Source: Caulochytrium protostelioides
Lineage: Eukaryota > Chytridiomycota > Caulochytriomycetes > Caulochytriales > Caulochytriaceae
Length of the DNA stretch: 42,510 bases
Direction of reading: 5' to 3'
Assembly (NCBI GenBank): GCA_003615045.1
Contig: ML014270.1
Span: 1-42,510 of the forward strand
Shown: positions 19,098 to 27,871 of the stretch, one piece after another
Layout of the letters: the number at the start of each line of letters is the position of its first letter
Position numbering within the stretch: the stretch's first letter is position 1
Position numbers and translations under genes: made by a program
Notes under the pieces: generated by a model
What the model was told of the DNA's origin: nothing
Seen by the model: the letters and a program-made list of their open reading frames with translations, nothing else
Databases searched by the model: none

Positions 19098-22000
19098 TCA
19101 GTCCGTGCTGCCGTCAAAGAGCCATGCCTGCTGGATCACGAGCTGCTCGACCAGGGAGTTGTGATACGCCATGTTCATCATGTTGGCATACGCGCTCTGG
19201 GTGTCGCTTTCGTTAGCCCGCACGAGCGTCGGGCCAAATACGATCGCGATGTTGCTCGGCTCCATTTTGTTCATGTCGGACATCGACGCCACTTTCGCCA
19301 GATGGGCCATCAGGTACTTGAGCACGTCATAGTGGGCCGGGGGCAGGGCCTGCACCAGCGTCTTCACCTGGCACAGACGGTCGTTGTAGTCCGGGATCTT
19401 GGCCGCGAGAATGAACTCGTCATACAGCTCGAACGGGATCAGGGGGTTGATCAGCTCGCGGAAATAGAGCTTCAGCAGACCGGCCACGGCGTTGATGTCC
19501 ATGTAGTCGCTCGTCATATCCGCCGGCGAGTGCGTCCCGTCCGGGTGGTTGTAGATGCTTTTCAGCTTCTGGATCAGACTCGTGTTGCCGGAGATGCGGT
19601 AGATGCCCTGGCTGTCCAAGCCCCGTTTCTCGACCTCCTGGCAGCACGCGACGACGACCGGCGGCAGCGGTGGCGTCAGCTCGCAGTGCCGCACTAGCGA
19701 CCCGCCAAAAATGGGCTCGCTGGAGACGCCCAACCCGCCGTCCTTGCCGCCTTTCGCCATCGGCGGCCGCTTCGAAAAGAACGCCCCCAGCTTCATCTTG
19801 ACCTTGTTCTTGCGGTCGTCGGCGTCCGGCACATGCATCTTGCGCGGCCGCGGCGGCGACGCGCCCAGATTCATCTGCGCCTGCGCCTGCGCCTGCGACG
19901 CGTGGATCGCCATCGGCTGGGAGCCACTGCCGCCTGCGGCGCCGGCGGAGGAAGACGGCGGCGTCGACTGGGCAGCGCCGGGGGCAGTGGCAGGGCCGCC
20001 CGCGGCACCGCCGCCGCCGCCGCCGCCGCCACTGCCACTGCCACTGCCACTGCTCCCGGCCGCGAGATGGTTGAGGCCGCTACTGGTGCTGCCGCTGTGA
20101 TGCGTGCCGTGCCCAGGGGTGCCATGACTGGATCCGGTCGGCGCGGCGCCCGCCGAAGACGCGGACGTCGCGGCGGCGGCGGCGGCAGAGGCGGCCGCGA
20201 CGTTTCCGGCCGGCGGGGTGCGTGTCGAGGGCGTCGGGTTCGGATAGAGCCGCGTGAGCAAGGCGCCCTGGTCGCCCATGGTCGCCAGCGACGCGGCGCG
20301 CAGGTTGTCGATCCAGACGCTCGTGAGGCTCGGGTCCTTCTCCACCCCGGCGGGCATCACGATCCACTGCACGCCGCGGTCGTTCGTCAGCGAGAGGCAC
20401 TTGCGCTTGCGCGTCAAGTCTTTGCCCGCCGGCTCGAGCTGCGTCTTGAGCAGCAGAAAGACCTCCGTGGGCGGCTTCTTGGGCAGCTGCCGGATCGTCG
20501 GGACGCCACCGCCGCCGCCGCCGAGGCCGGGGAGGCTGCTGCTCGAGAAGGCAGGCCCGCCGCCTTCTTCGTCCAGCGCGTGATGCGACGACGACGCCGT
20601 CAGCGAGGGTTTCGACGGGCCCTTCGATGCTGAGCTCGACGCGTCGCCGGCGCCGCCGCTGGCTGACGCGTGCGTCGCGCCGCCCGTCGAGTGGCCCGCG
20701 GACGGGCCGCCGCCACTATGATTGCCGTTGGAGCCGCCGCCGCCGCCGCCGCCGCCGCCATGGCGGTCGTTGCGGTCGCTGCGGCTGAAGGACGGCGACG
20801 CCGCGCCCGACTGGGGCCCTGCGCTCCCGGAGCCGTCATGCGCGTCACTGACGTGCCCGCCGCTCTCCTGACGCTCGAGCGCGCTGGCGCTATGGCCGCC
20901 CGCGCCACTATTGGGGTGGCCACCGGCGCCGCCGCCGCTGCCGCCGGCAGGGCCGGGGCCGCCGTGACCGGCGCGGGAGGAAGTGGGATGCGACGTGTCC
21001 TGGCGGTACAGCACCAAGTGGCCCGGCACGACAACACCGATAAACGTCGACCACGAGGTGCCGCGCCGCGGTTCGGCGCCGCCCTGGTCTTTCCGGATCT
21101 TGCGGTTGATCAGGCCGATGTGCATCACCAAGTCGGGCGGGACGACGAGGTCGCTCAGCTTGCGGACCTGCACTTCGCCGGCGCTGCCGCTGCCGCCGCC
21201 GGAGCCGCCGGGGCCACCGGAGCCGCCGGCGCTGCCGGTTCGCTGGTGGGCGCGCGTGCTAGCCACCGGCCGCACCGAGGGGGGCGCGGTGGCGACGGGC
21301 GCGCGCGCGACGCCTGATGACGTCTGGCGCTCCGGCAGCGGCGGTGCTGTCGCCGCGGTGGCGCTCGTGGCCATGGTCGTGGCCGGCGCCGACGCGGCCG
21401 AGGCCGGGTCGTGGTAGGTCAGCCCGTAGGGCGGCGGCGTGCCCGACGGATCGAGCGCGTCGGTCGAGCTCCACGGGCTGCCGCGGCTGCCGGCGGTCGG
21501 CAGCCCGTCCGTGCCGATCGACGGGAGGTCGTCGGCGCTCGACGGCAGCGAGCGGTGGCCGGACCGCGTGGCGTCGCCCGGCTGGAGCCCGGTCTGGTGC
21601 GGGTGATAGGGGTTCGGCGGCAGCAGGGTCGGCGACGCCGGACCGCCCCCATGGGCCGCGTCGTCAGCCGCGGCGCCGGCAGGCGGAGCCAGGTGGTGGC
21701 TGCTCTGGCCGCCACCGCCGCCGAGCGCCGCGGTCCGTGCGCCCTTGGCGGGCGGCTGCGGCAGCGTGGCGGTGGTCGCGGCATAGCTGGTGGCGGCCGA
21801 CGGGGTCGCCGCGCGCTTCGGCGACGCCGTCGTGCCGGAGACGACGTTTTCGTGCTCCGGCGAGCCCTCGACCTTCGGCACGGCCTCGAGCCCGATCATG
21901 GCCGAGGAGAGCCGCGCGTTGGCGTGGCTGGCGGCGGACCGCCGGCCGTGGACGGTGCCGATGTTGCTCGCGCCGGCGCCGTGGGCGTCCGGGACGGCGA

Positions 22001-22472
22001 GGTGCGGCGCGGCGGCCGTGGTGGCGAGCACCGACGCCGACTCGGTCCGCGGCGGCGCGGCCGCACCTGCCGCCGTGGACTCGCCGTGGGCGCCGCGACC
22101 ACTGCTGTCAGTGCTGCGGCCCAGCCCGCCGCGGCTGTGGGGACCATCATCGTTGTCGAGCAGCGCGACGCGGTTGGCGGGGAAGTAGCCGTGCCGCTGG
22201 TGGGCCGTGCCTTCATACCAGTCGTCGTTGCAGAATTCGATGATCTCGATCAGATCACCCTTGGCGAAGGAGAGCTCGTTGTCCTCGAGCGCCGTGTAGG
22301 GCCAGAGCGCGATCACGCGGGGCGGCGGCGGCAGCGGTGCTGAGGACGCGGCGAGCCGGTCGGTGCTGCCGCTGCCGCCGCTGCCGCTGCCGCTGCCGCC
22401 GCCGCTACCGCCGCCGTCACCCCCGCCTCGGGCGGCGGCGGTCTGCCGCGACGGACTAGAGGCGGCGGCCAT
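19098..22472 (-). CDS. SH3-PH-RhoGAP protein (ARHGAP12/15/27-like architecture)
   Basis: The 1124-residue protein begins with an SH3 domain at about residues 52-107 (VIALWPYTALEDNELSFAKGDLIEIIE...WYEGTAHQRHGYFPANRVALL). A PH-like domain appears in two parts. Strands near 440-490 (VMHIGLINRKIRKD...TSWSTFIGVVVPGHLVLYRQD) and near 660-735 (PPTEVFLLLKTQLEPAG...GVQWIVMPAG...VWIDNLRAASL) flank a Gly/Ser-rich insertion of about 170 residues. The C-terminal RhoGAP domain spans about 922-1120. It has arginine finger GIYRISG at about residue 957, then LLKLYFRELINPLIPFELYDEF and NKMEPSNIAIVFGPTLVR. All key RhoGAP motifs look intact, so it should stimulate GTP hydrolysis by Rho/Rac/Cdc42 GTPases at membranes and regulate actin and polarity. 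The specific target GTPase cannot be told. The ATG at 22472 gives the full SH3. It lies in tandem with the SNAPC4-like gene. Confidence 0.9.
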   Translation of the reverse strand: MAAASSPSRQTAAARGGGDGGGSGGGSGSGSGGSGSTDRLAASSAPLPPPPRVIALWPYTALEDNELSFAKGDLIEIIEFCNDDWYEGTAHQRHGYFPANRVALLDNDDGPHSRGGLGRSTDSSGRGAHGESTAAGAAAPPRTESASVLATTAAAPHLAVPDAHGAGASNIGTVHGRRSAASHANARLSSAMIGLEAVPKVEGSPEHENVVSGTTASPKRAATPSAATSYAATTATLPQPPAKGARTAALGGGGGQSSHHLAPPAGAAADDAAHGGGPASPTLLPPNPYHPHQTGLQPGDATRSGHRSLPSSADDLPSIGTDGLPTAGSRGSPWSSTDALDPSGTPPPYGLTYHDPASAASAPATTMATSATAATAPPLPERQTSSGVARAPVATAPPSVRPVASTRAHQRTGSAGGSGGPGGSGGGSGSAGEVQVRKLSDLVVPPDLVMHIGLINRKIRKDQGGAEPRRGTSWSTFIGVVVPGHLVLYRQDTSHPTSSRAGHGGPGPAGGSGGGAGGHPNSGAGGHSASALERQESGGHVSDAHDGSGSAGPQSGAASPSFSRSDRNDRHGGGGGGGGGSNGNHSGGGPSAGHSTGGATHASASGGAGDASSSASKGPSKPSLTASSSHHALDEEGGGPAFSSSSLPGLGGGGGGVPTIRQLPKKPPTEVFLLLKTQLEPAGKDLTRKRKCLSLTNDRGVQWIVMPAGVEKDPSLTSVWIDNLRAASLATMGDQGALLTRLYPNPTPSTRTPPAGNVAAASAAAAAATSASSAGAAPTGSSHGTPGHGTHHSGSTSSGLNHLAAGSSGSGSGSGGGGGGGGAAGGPATAPGAAQSTPPSSSAGAAGGSGSQPMAIHASQAQAQAQMNLGASPPRPRKMHVPDADDRKNKVKMKLGAFFSKRPPMAKGGKDGGLGVSSEPIFGGSLVRHCELTPPLPPVVVACCQEVEKRGLDSQGIYRISGNTSLIQKLKSIYNHPDGTHSPADMTSDYMDINAVAGLLKLYFRELINPLIPFELYDEFILAAKIPDYNDRLCQVKTLVQALPPAHYDVLKYLMAHLAKVASMSDMNKMEPSNIAIVFGPTLVRANESDTQSAYANMMNMAYHNSLVEQLVIQQAWLFDGSTD

Positions 22473-22869
22473 CGTAGGAGATCACGCGATGAGCGTCGAT
22501 CGAAGGCGACCGCGAGCTCCCGGTGGTTCTCCCGACCCGCTTCGGTAGCGGCAGGCGTCTGGGGCCGTTGGCAGCCCACTGCGCCCTCCGATGCGCCAGG
22601 CGCGCGCGGGGGGAGGCGTGAAAAGCACGTCGAGACGGCGGCAGCGCGCGTGTTGCAGACGAGGCCACATGCGATCGGGAAGGACGCGCAGCTATGACTC
22701 GTCACGGCGCTAGGGTCCGGTGGCGCAAGCCCGTGGCTTGGATCGCCGGCCGTTGCCGGGCAGCCGAACGCCGTCGGCGACGTGGCCGTGGCCGCGGTCC
22801 ACGCGGCGCTGCGACGGACGTCCACACTCGTCGTGACGCGGTCAATCGTCGTCAACAGTGACTGCTACG

Positions 22870-22902
<33 letters not shown>

Positions 22903-23470
22903 ACGGCTGCTAGGGCTGCTGCTGTTACGGAGAGGGCGCCACGCACGCCGTCCAGCGGTCCGTGCGATGGGCCGATCAAGCGAAGGTGCGCCCGGGCGTT
23001 GGCGGCGTTGAGGGGGGCGGTAGGGAGGGTGATCAAAGCGACTGGGCCGTGCGGCATGCGTCTCGCGCGAGGCCACCGTGAGGCCACCGTCGACGCTGAC
23101 GTGGAGCAGAACGATCGATCACGATCGTCGACCCAGGCCGCGTACGCCCGCGGAAACGCGGGAGACGGGGTCGAAAGGGGGAGAGCTGGCGGAGGGAGAC
23201 GAGGCGCCGGCGGGGTGAGCGTCGAGCGGGCCGAGCGACGGACGTGCCGACTCAAACGCGCCGTCGTGAGTGACTATGCCGATGCCGGGCGCGATGCCGG
23301 TCCGGACCCGCGGGCGATCACGTGGCCTGTTCGCGCCTCCGCCGCTTCAGATCAACGACGCTCCCGACGTTTCGAGGCCGCGGACGCGATCTCACGTGGC
23401 CATCGCGTATGCCAGTCACCCTGGCGGCTGCCTGCGGCCCGTCCGCGCCTGGCCTATCCTCGCTCCGGCG

Positions 23471-23536
23471 GCAGCAACAGTAGCAACAGCAACAGCAGCA
23501 ACAGCAACAGCCGCAGCAGCAGCAACAGCAACAGCC
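23471..23536. repeat. CAGCAA/CAG microsatellite
   Basis: This is an imperfect run of CAACAG and CAG units. It is non-coding as far as I can see. Translations would be Gln-, Ser/Asn- or Ala/Thr-rich. Confidence 0.9.
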
Positions 23537-23668
23537 GTGGCGGCGGCGGCCGCCGGGCCAGCAGAAGCGCGAACCAAAAAAGATGGAAAAGCGCCGTCGG
23601 CCCGGCACGTTGGCCATCCACGGGAGCGAGGGGCGCGGCGCGCAGGCGGCAGGCGTGCGGCCCTGCCT

Positions 23669-23710
23669 ATGGCTCATGGCCCATGGCCCATGGCCCATGG
23701 CTCATGGCCC
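23669..23710. repeat. 7-bp tandem repeat (ATGGCCC)6
   Basis: Six units of ATGGCCC or ATGGCTC run head to tail, creating overlapping CCATGG palindromes. The 7-bp period shifts frame every unit, which supports a non-coding role. Confidence 0.93.
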
Positions 23711-24144
23711 AGGCCCTCGCGTGCGCCGCGCCGCGATCGCCGGCTGAGCCAGGAGGAGTATACTCGGCGCGACAGGATTTCTCCTGGCGCGAGGGTTGGG
23801 ATCCCGTCCGTGGGCGGCCCGGGACGGCCCTGGATCCCGTCTCACCGTCCTGCGGTTGAGCGGGAGGCTCGCCGCCATGCCGGGCGCCCCGAACGCAGGG
23901 ATGCGCCCGAGCAGTGCTCACCCCGTCTCCGCCGCGACGGTGCTGCCGATCACGGCGCCCGCGAGTCCTCACCCTCCGGACCAGGCGATCGACGCACCAG
24001 GACGGACGGTTGGTGATCCGACGGGAGGGATCGTGTCCGCGGGGGATGGATCATCGAGACAGAGAGCATACATGATGGATCGTAGAGACGAGAAGGGGAC
24101 GGTCAAAGGCGACGCTGCGCAGATCGACGATGCGAGCCCATGGC

Positions 24145-25083
24145 TCAGACGCGCGGCATCTGCTCAAAGACGCGCGAGAGCACCGGGTGCTGGTCGGCGG
24201 CGCCGGCGTCCAGATGGAAGGCGCGCTGGGGGTCGGTGGCGACGACGAGGGTCTTGAAGTGGACGCCCGCGTTGCGCCGCAGCGCGGACGCGGGCACGGC
24301 GTAGAGGCGGCGGCCGCCCTCAAAGGGGCGCGTCTCCAGCACGAGGACCGGGTCGGCCGCCGTCGACGGCGCCAGCGGCGGCGCGTCCGCGCCCTGGACC
24401 CCTTGCGGCGCGAGCCGCTGCAGCCAGATGCGCGTCACGTAGAGGTGGTTAACGACGGCGGTGCCGAGCGTCGGCAGCGCCACGGCGAACAGCACTAGGC
24501 GCGCCCACGACGCCAGCGGGGGTGTGGCGAGCAAGCGAGCAAGCGAGCGAGAGAAAGAGCAGCGAGCGTGAGTATAAACCTCGTCTGGAGCGGAGTGGCT
24601 GCGCGGCGGTCGGCCGCTGGGTCGCGGAGTCTACTTACGCATGCCGACGAGAGGCAGGTCGGCCGCGGGCCCTGCGTAGGCGAGCACGCCGCCGCTGGCG
24701 ACCGCGAGGCCCAGGCAGCCATACCGCACGGCCGACCAGAACGTCGTGCTCGGCGCCGTGTACACCAGTTCGCGGAACGGCGGCGGCGGCACCGGCGCCA
24801 GCGTCGCTGCGCCGCCCAGCCCGAGCAGCCGCAGGACCGACAGCGGCCGCGCACCCGTCGCTGAGGCCGCCGCCGAGCCAGATCCTGCGGCGGCTGCGGC
24901 GGGCACGCGCATCGAGGCGGCCGCGCTCGCCGATCGCGGCGGTCTCCTCAGGCCGTGGAGACCGCGCTGCCCTGCCAGAAGCGGCAGCGCCATCCTGGCG
25001 CCGCGGCACGGTCTCAGGGCGGCGTTCCATGCGGCATTGATCCCGGCGGCGTGCATGCCGGTGGCAGTGGCGACGGCGTTCAT
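24145..25083 (-). CDS. TMEM70/TMEM186/TMEM223-family mitochondrial membrane protein (two exons)
   Basis: Exon 1 (24639-25083) starts MNAVATATGMHAAGINAAWNAALRP. It is followed by an Arg-rich stretch without acidic residues, a good mitochondrial targeting signal. It then reads RELVYTAPSTTFWSAVRYGCLGLAVASGGVLAY. Exon 2 (24145-24494) continues LLFAVALPTLGTAVVNHLYVTRIWLQRL. Together these give the family pattern of a LVY-T leader, two membrane helices and an H-YV-R-W/Y segment. A soluble tail follows (LYAVPASALRRNAGVHFKTLVV...). The joined protein has 264 residues. Human TMEM70 assists ATP synthase and complex I assembly, but which family member this is cannot be decided. The open frame extends upstream to 25515 only through a TTG codon. 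It is divergent from TAF8. Confidence 0.8.
24495..24638 (-). other. Intron of TMEM70-family gene (144 nt)
   Basis: The donor is GTAAGT after ...GGCATGC. A pyrimidine-rich tract (CTCTTTCTCTCGCTCGCTTG) precedes the acceptor CCTAG. Splicing in phase 1 joins the two membrane helices in frame. A CTCAC branch-like word lies about 75 nt before the acceptor. Confidence 0.85.
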
Positions 25084-25820
25084 GACCCTCAGTGTCGTCG
25101 GGTCGGGGGGGAGCGTTGGGGCGGGTCGGCAGCCGGAGGACGCGAGCTCGTGGCGGTCGCCAGGTATCTCTCCAGCGATAAGAGGCTCCCAGAACGCGGT
25201 CGGAGGAAGGAGATCGCCTGTCGATCGGCAATCGGCGGCGACGCAGCCGGTGGAGGGTGGGCGGTCGATGGACGCCCGGCGCAGACGGCGGCCGTCGGTG
25301 TGATCATGGCCGACGCCGGGCGGCGGCGCCGCGGCGACCGCCGTCCGGGCCTGCGGGACCCTCGACGCCTTGCTAGGCCCCGCCCGCCCGCCCATCCGCC
25401 GCCGCCCGCCGCCGCCGCCCGCCGCCCGCCGCCGCCGCCCGCCGCCGCCGCCCGAAGCCGCCGCCGCTACGGCTTCCGCTGCCGCTTCTGTTCCCGCCGT
25501 GGCATAAGCCCGCAAGCGGGGTCCGCGTCACGCCGACGGCGCTCATGTCCGCGCACGCGGCTCCCGCGTCGCCGCCGCCGCCGTGGGCACGCTGCTGCCG
25601 CTCCTCGCGGTCTCACCCACACGCGTCACCCCACGTGCGCTGTGCTCCACGTGCCGCCGCTTCCACGACGCCGAGGGCCTTCCAGTCCTGCGAACCACCT
25701 GAGCCGCGTGCCGATCCGCCCGTCCCGCCCGTTTTCTATTTTCGGGGCTCCACTCGATTCGACGGCCGCCACCGGCGGGTTTCGGTCGTGTCGCCGTGTC
25801 CTCGACGGCAGGTCGATGGC
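25084..25820. other. Bidirectional promoter region TMEM70-family / TAF8
   Basis: This is 737 bp between divergent start codons. It holds CCGCCCGCCG-type repeats (about 25380-25460). A small AT-rich patch, GTTTTCTATTTTC, lies about 90 bp before the TAF8 ATG. An in-frame ATG at 25545 would extend TAF8 by 92 Cys/Arg/Pro-rich residues, which I judge to be leader. Confidence 0.5.
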
Positions 25821-27341
25821 ATGACCATGGCCGACCACGCCCAGCCGCCACAGGACGAGCCGCGCGACGCGGTCGACGCGGCGATGGCGGCGATGCTGAC
25901 GGACATGGGGTATGCGGCGATCACGCGCAACGCGCTGTCCGCGACGCGCGAGATCTTCCTCGTGCACCTGCACGAGCTCCTGGCCTCGATGCAATCGCTC
26001 GCGGCGCTGTCGATGCGGAGTATGGTCAACTACCACGATCTCCGCATGATGCTCCGCGACAACGACGTCCCGCTCCACGAGCTCAAGGCCTTCACCCTCA
26101 CCCAGCGCCACAGCATCGCCGCCATCCGCCACCTGCTCGCCTATCCGCTCTCGACGGCGGCGCCGTCCCTCCCGACCACCAAGGCCGACCGCGCCCACGC
26201 CAAGAGGAGAGCCGTCGCGCGGCTCAACACCGCGGCGGCGGCGGCGGCGGCGGCGGCGGCCACGACGAGCCATCCTGACGGCGGCAGCAGTGGCGCTCAT
26301 GCCCAGCCGCCGCCGTCAGCGGCCTGGGAGCCGACGTGGCCCGCGACGCCGGCGTCCGCCAGCCCCGTGGCCGCGCACCCCCGCACGACGCCCGCCCACG
26401 CCGGGTCGCCGCTCACGCCCGGCGGTCTGCCCGGCGGCGTCACGCCGTACACGCCGCGGCTCGACCACGCCGGCCTCGCGTCGCTCCCGCCGGCGCTCAC
26501 CTTCACGCCGACGCCCTTGCCCCGCGCGGCCTCGGTCACCGGCGCGGCAACGTCGACGCCGGCGGCGCCCGCCGCGCCCGCCGCCACGGGGTCGTCGGCG
26601 TGGACGATGTCGCCGACGCCGACCGGCCCGCACGCAGGTTATTCGTCGTCGTCGGCGGCGGCACCGGCACCGGCATCGGCGGCGGCCTCGCATCTTGGTG
26701 GCGCTGGCACGCCTGCGGCGACGCCGCCAACGGCTTCGGCGGCGTCGTCCGCCGCGGTCGTGGCTGTGGCTTTGACGCGGGCGTCGCGGTCACAGATTCC
26801 GCCGGACTTCGTGGACGTGCCGTTCGCGATCGCGGCGCCCGGCGACGCGGCGCGGCGGCGCGACGCGTCGGTGCCGGCGCACCTGCCGCCGTTTCCGTCC
26901 GCGCACACGTACCAAGCGACGCCGCCGTCGCCGCCCGCGCCACCGTCCGCCGCCGAGGCCCGCCTCCGGCAGAGCCGCCAGCGCGCCGTGCTCGAGCGCA
27001 ACCTCATGCGCATGCAAGGGCGCACGGCGCAGGCGCGCGGCCTGCGGCGCATCCCGGTCACCGACTTTGCCGCGCCGGCGGTGCTCGACCTGGACTTGGC
27101 GGTGCTGGCGCGCATGGCGGCGGCCGCGAGCGAGGCCGAGGCCGATGCGGGCGACGCGTCGCTGACGGATCCGCTGGCGCCCGAGTCGCGCCATGGCTCG
27201 CGCGCCGTCACGCCGCCGTCGCCGCCGTCGCCATCGGCGCCTGCATGGACGGGCGACGCCGCTGGATCGGAGGACCCGTCGATGCCGTCGATCGCTGGAC
27301 GGCGAGCGGACGCGGAAGACGGCGATGCCGCTCGTGTATAA
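25821..27341 (+). CDS. TAF8: TFIID subunit TAF8
   Basis: The 506-residue protein has an N-terminal histone-fold (bromo-associated) domain at about residues 15-90 (DAAMAAMLTDMGYAAITRNALSATREIFLVHLHELLASMQSLAALSMRSMVNYHDLRMMLRDNDVPLHELKAF). The TAF8 C-terminal signature is at about 351-368 (VPAHLPPFPSAHTYQATP), followed by a basic helix (RLRQSRQRAVLERNLMRMQ). TAF8 pairs with TAF10 through the histone fold and helps assemble TFIID. Between the two lies an Ala/Pro/Thr-rich linker. The start at 25821 (or 25827, context ACCATGG) puts the fold at the N-terminus as usual. An in-frame ATG at 25545 exists. AATAAA follows the stop almost at once. The histone fold alone could suggest TAF3 or SPT7, but the PPFP-HTY block points to TAF8. 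Confidence 0.88.
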   Translation: MTMADHAQPPQDEPRDAVDAAMAAMLTDMGYAAITRNALSATREIFLVHLHELLASMQSLAALSMRSMVNYHDLRMMLRDNDVPLHELKAFTLTQRHSIAAIRHLLAYPLSTAAPSLPTTKADRAHAKRRAVARLNTAAAAAAAAAATTSHPDGGSSGAHAQPPPSAAWEPTWPATPASASPVAAHPRTTPAHAGSPLTPGGLPGGVTPYTPRLDHAGLASLPPALTFTPTPLPRAASVTGAATSTPAAPAAPAATGSSAWTMSPTPTGPHAGYSSSSAAAPAPASAAASHLGGAGTPAATPPTASAASSAAVVAVALTRASRSQIPPDFVDVPFAIAAPGDAARRRDASVPAHLPPFPSAHTYQATPPSPPAPPSAAEARLRQSRQRAVLERNLMRMQGRTAQARGLRRIPVTDFAAPAVLDLDLAVLARMAAAASEAEADAGDASLTDPLAPESRHGSRAVTPPSPPSPSAPAWTGDAAGSEDPSMPSIAGRRADAEDGDAARV

Positions 27342-27344
27342 CGA

Positions 27345-27350
27345 AATAAA
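27345..27350 (+). terminator. AATAAA poly(A) signal of TAF8
   Basis: AATAAA begins three bases after the TAF8 stop codon (TAA at 27339-27341), so the 3' UTR may be very short. It is the cleanest canonical signal I noticed in the window. Confidence 0.6.
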
Positions 27351-27871
27351 GGCCGTCCTGGCGAGTCGACGCGGCGACCGCCCGTCCGGGTGTTGGGAAG
27401 GGGGCGGGCGGCCGGGGGACCGACGCCGCGGCGCGGGGAAGGGAGGGGGTCGGGGGTACCCTCAAGCATCGCCGGCGTCCCGGCGATCGGGCGGGCGGGC
27501 GGGCAGGCGGCGTCCCGGCGCGGCCGCCGTCGATCTGAAGCACACTTCCGCGGCGCCCAGGTCCCGACCGCGGCTGCGTGTCGGCGTTCGGGTGGGAGCG
27601 CATCTAGTATGAATCAGCCGGCAAATGTCCTGGACATCCCAACACGCTCGACGTGGTCCTGGCAGGACGGACGGCGATCTGGACGATCTGGCTGATTCGG
27701 GCGATCTGCAAGCCATCCAACTCACGGCCCGCCGCCTGGTCACCGCCACCGTCCCGTTCTGTGGGTTGCCGTCTCTCCCTCCGCGCGACACGAGCGGCGT
27801 CGCCGCGTTTCCCGACGACGAGTCTGATCTGACCTCGGCTCCCGCGCCGTCGACGCGTCCACCCCCGGCCG
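27351..27871. other. Intergenic spacer TAF8-dynein intermediate chain gene
   Basis: This is about 520 bp between tandem + strand genes, with G-rich runs and GGGCGGGCGGGCGGGC (about 27487-27505). It presumably contains the promoter of the downstream axonemal gene. No gene is seen. Confidence 0.45.

Larger units (their letters stand above)
22473..24144. other. Intergenic region upstream of RhoGAP gene
   Basis: This is 1.7 kb with no gene I can support. Long open frames run through it on both strands, but they cross a 7-bp tandem repeat (23669-23710) and CAG/CAA microsatellites, and they match nothing. It is probably the RhoGAP promoter and the 3' flank of the TMEM70-family gene. Trinucleotide (CTG)n runs lie at about 22868-22925. 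Confidence 0.5.

Noticed and set aside
22858-24016. Open frames of 333 and 248 codons on the + strand
   Set aside because: They run through a 7-bp tandem repeat and CAG/CAA microsatellites in two frames at once, and the translations match nothing.
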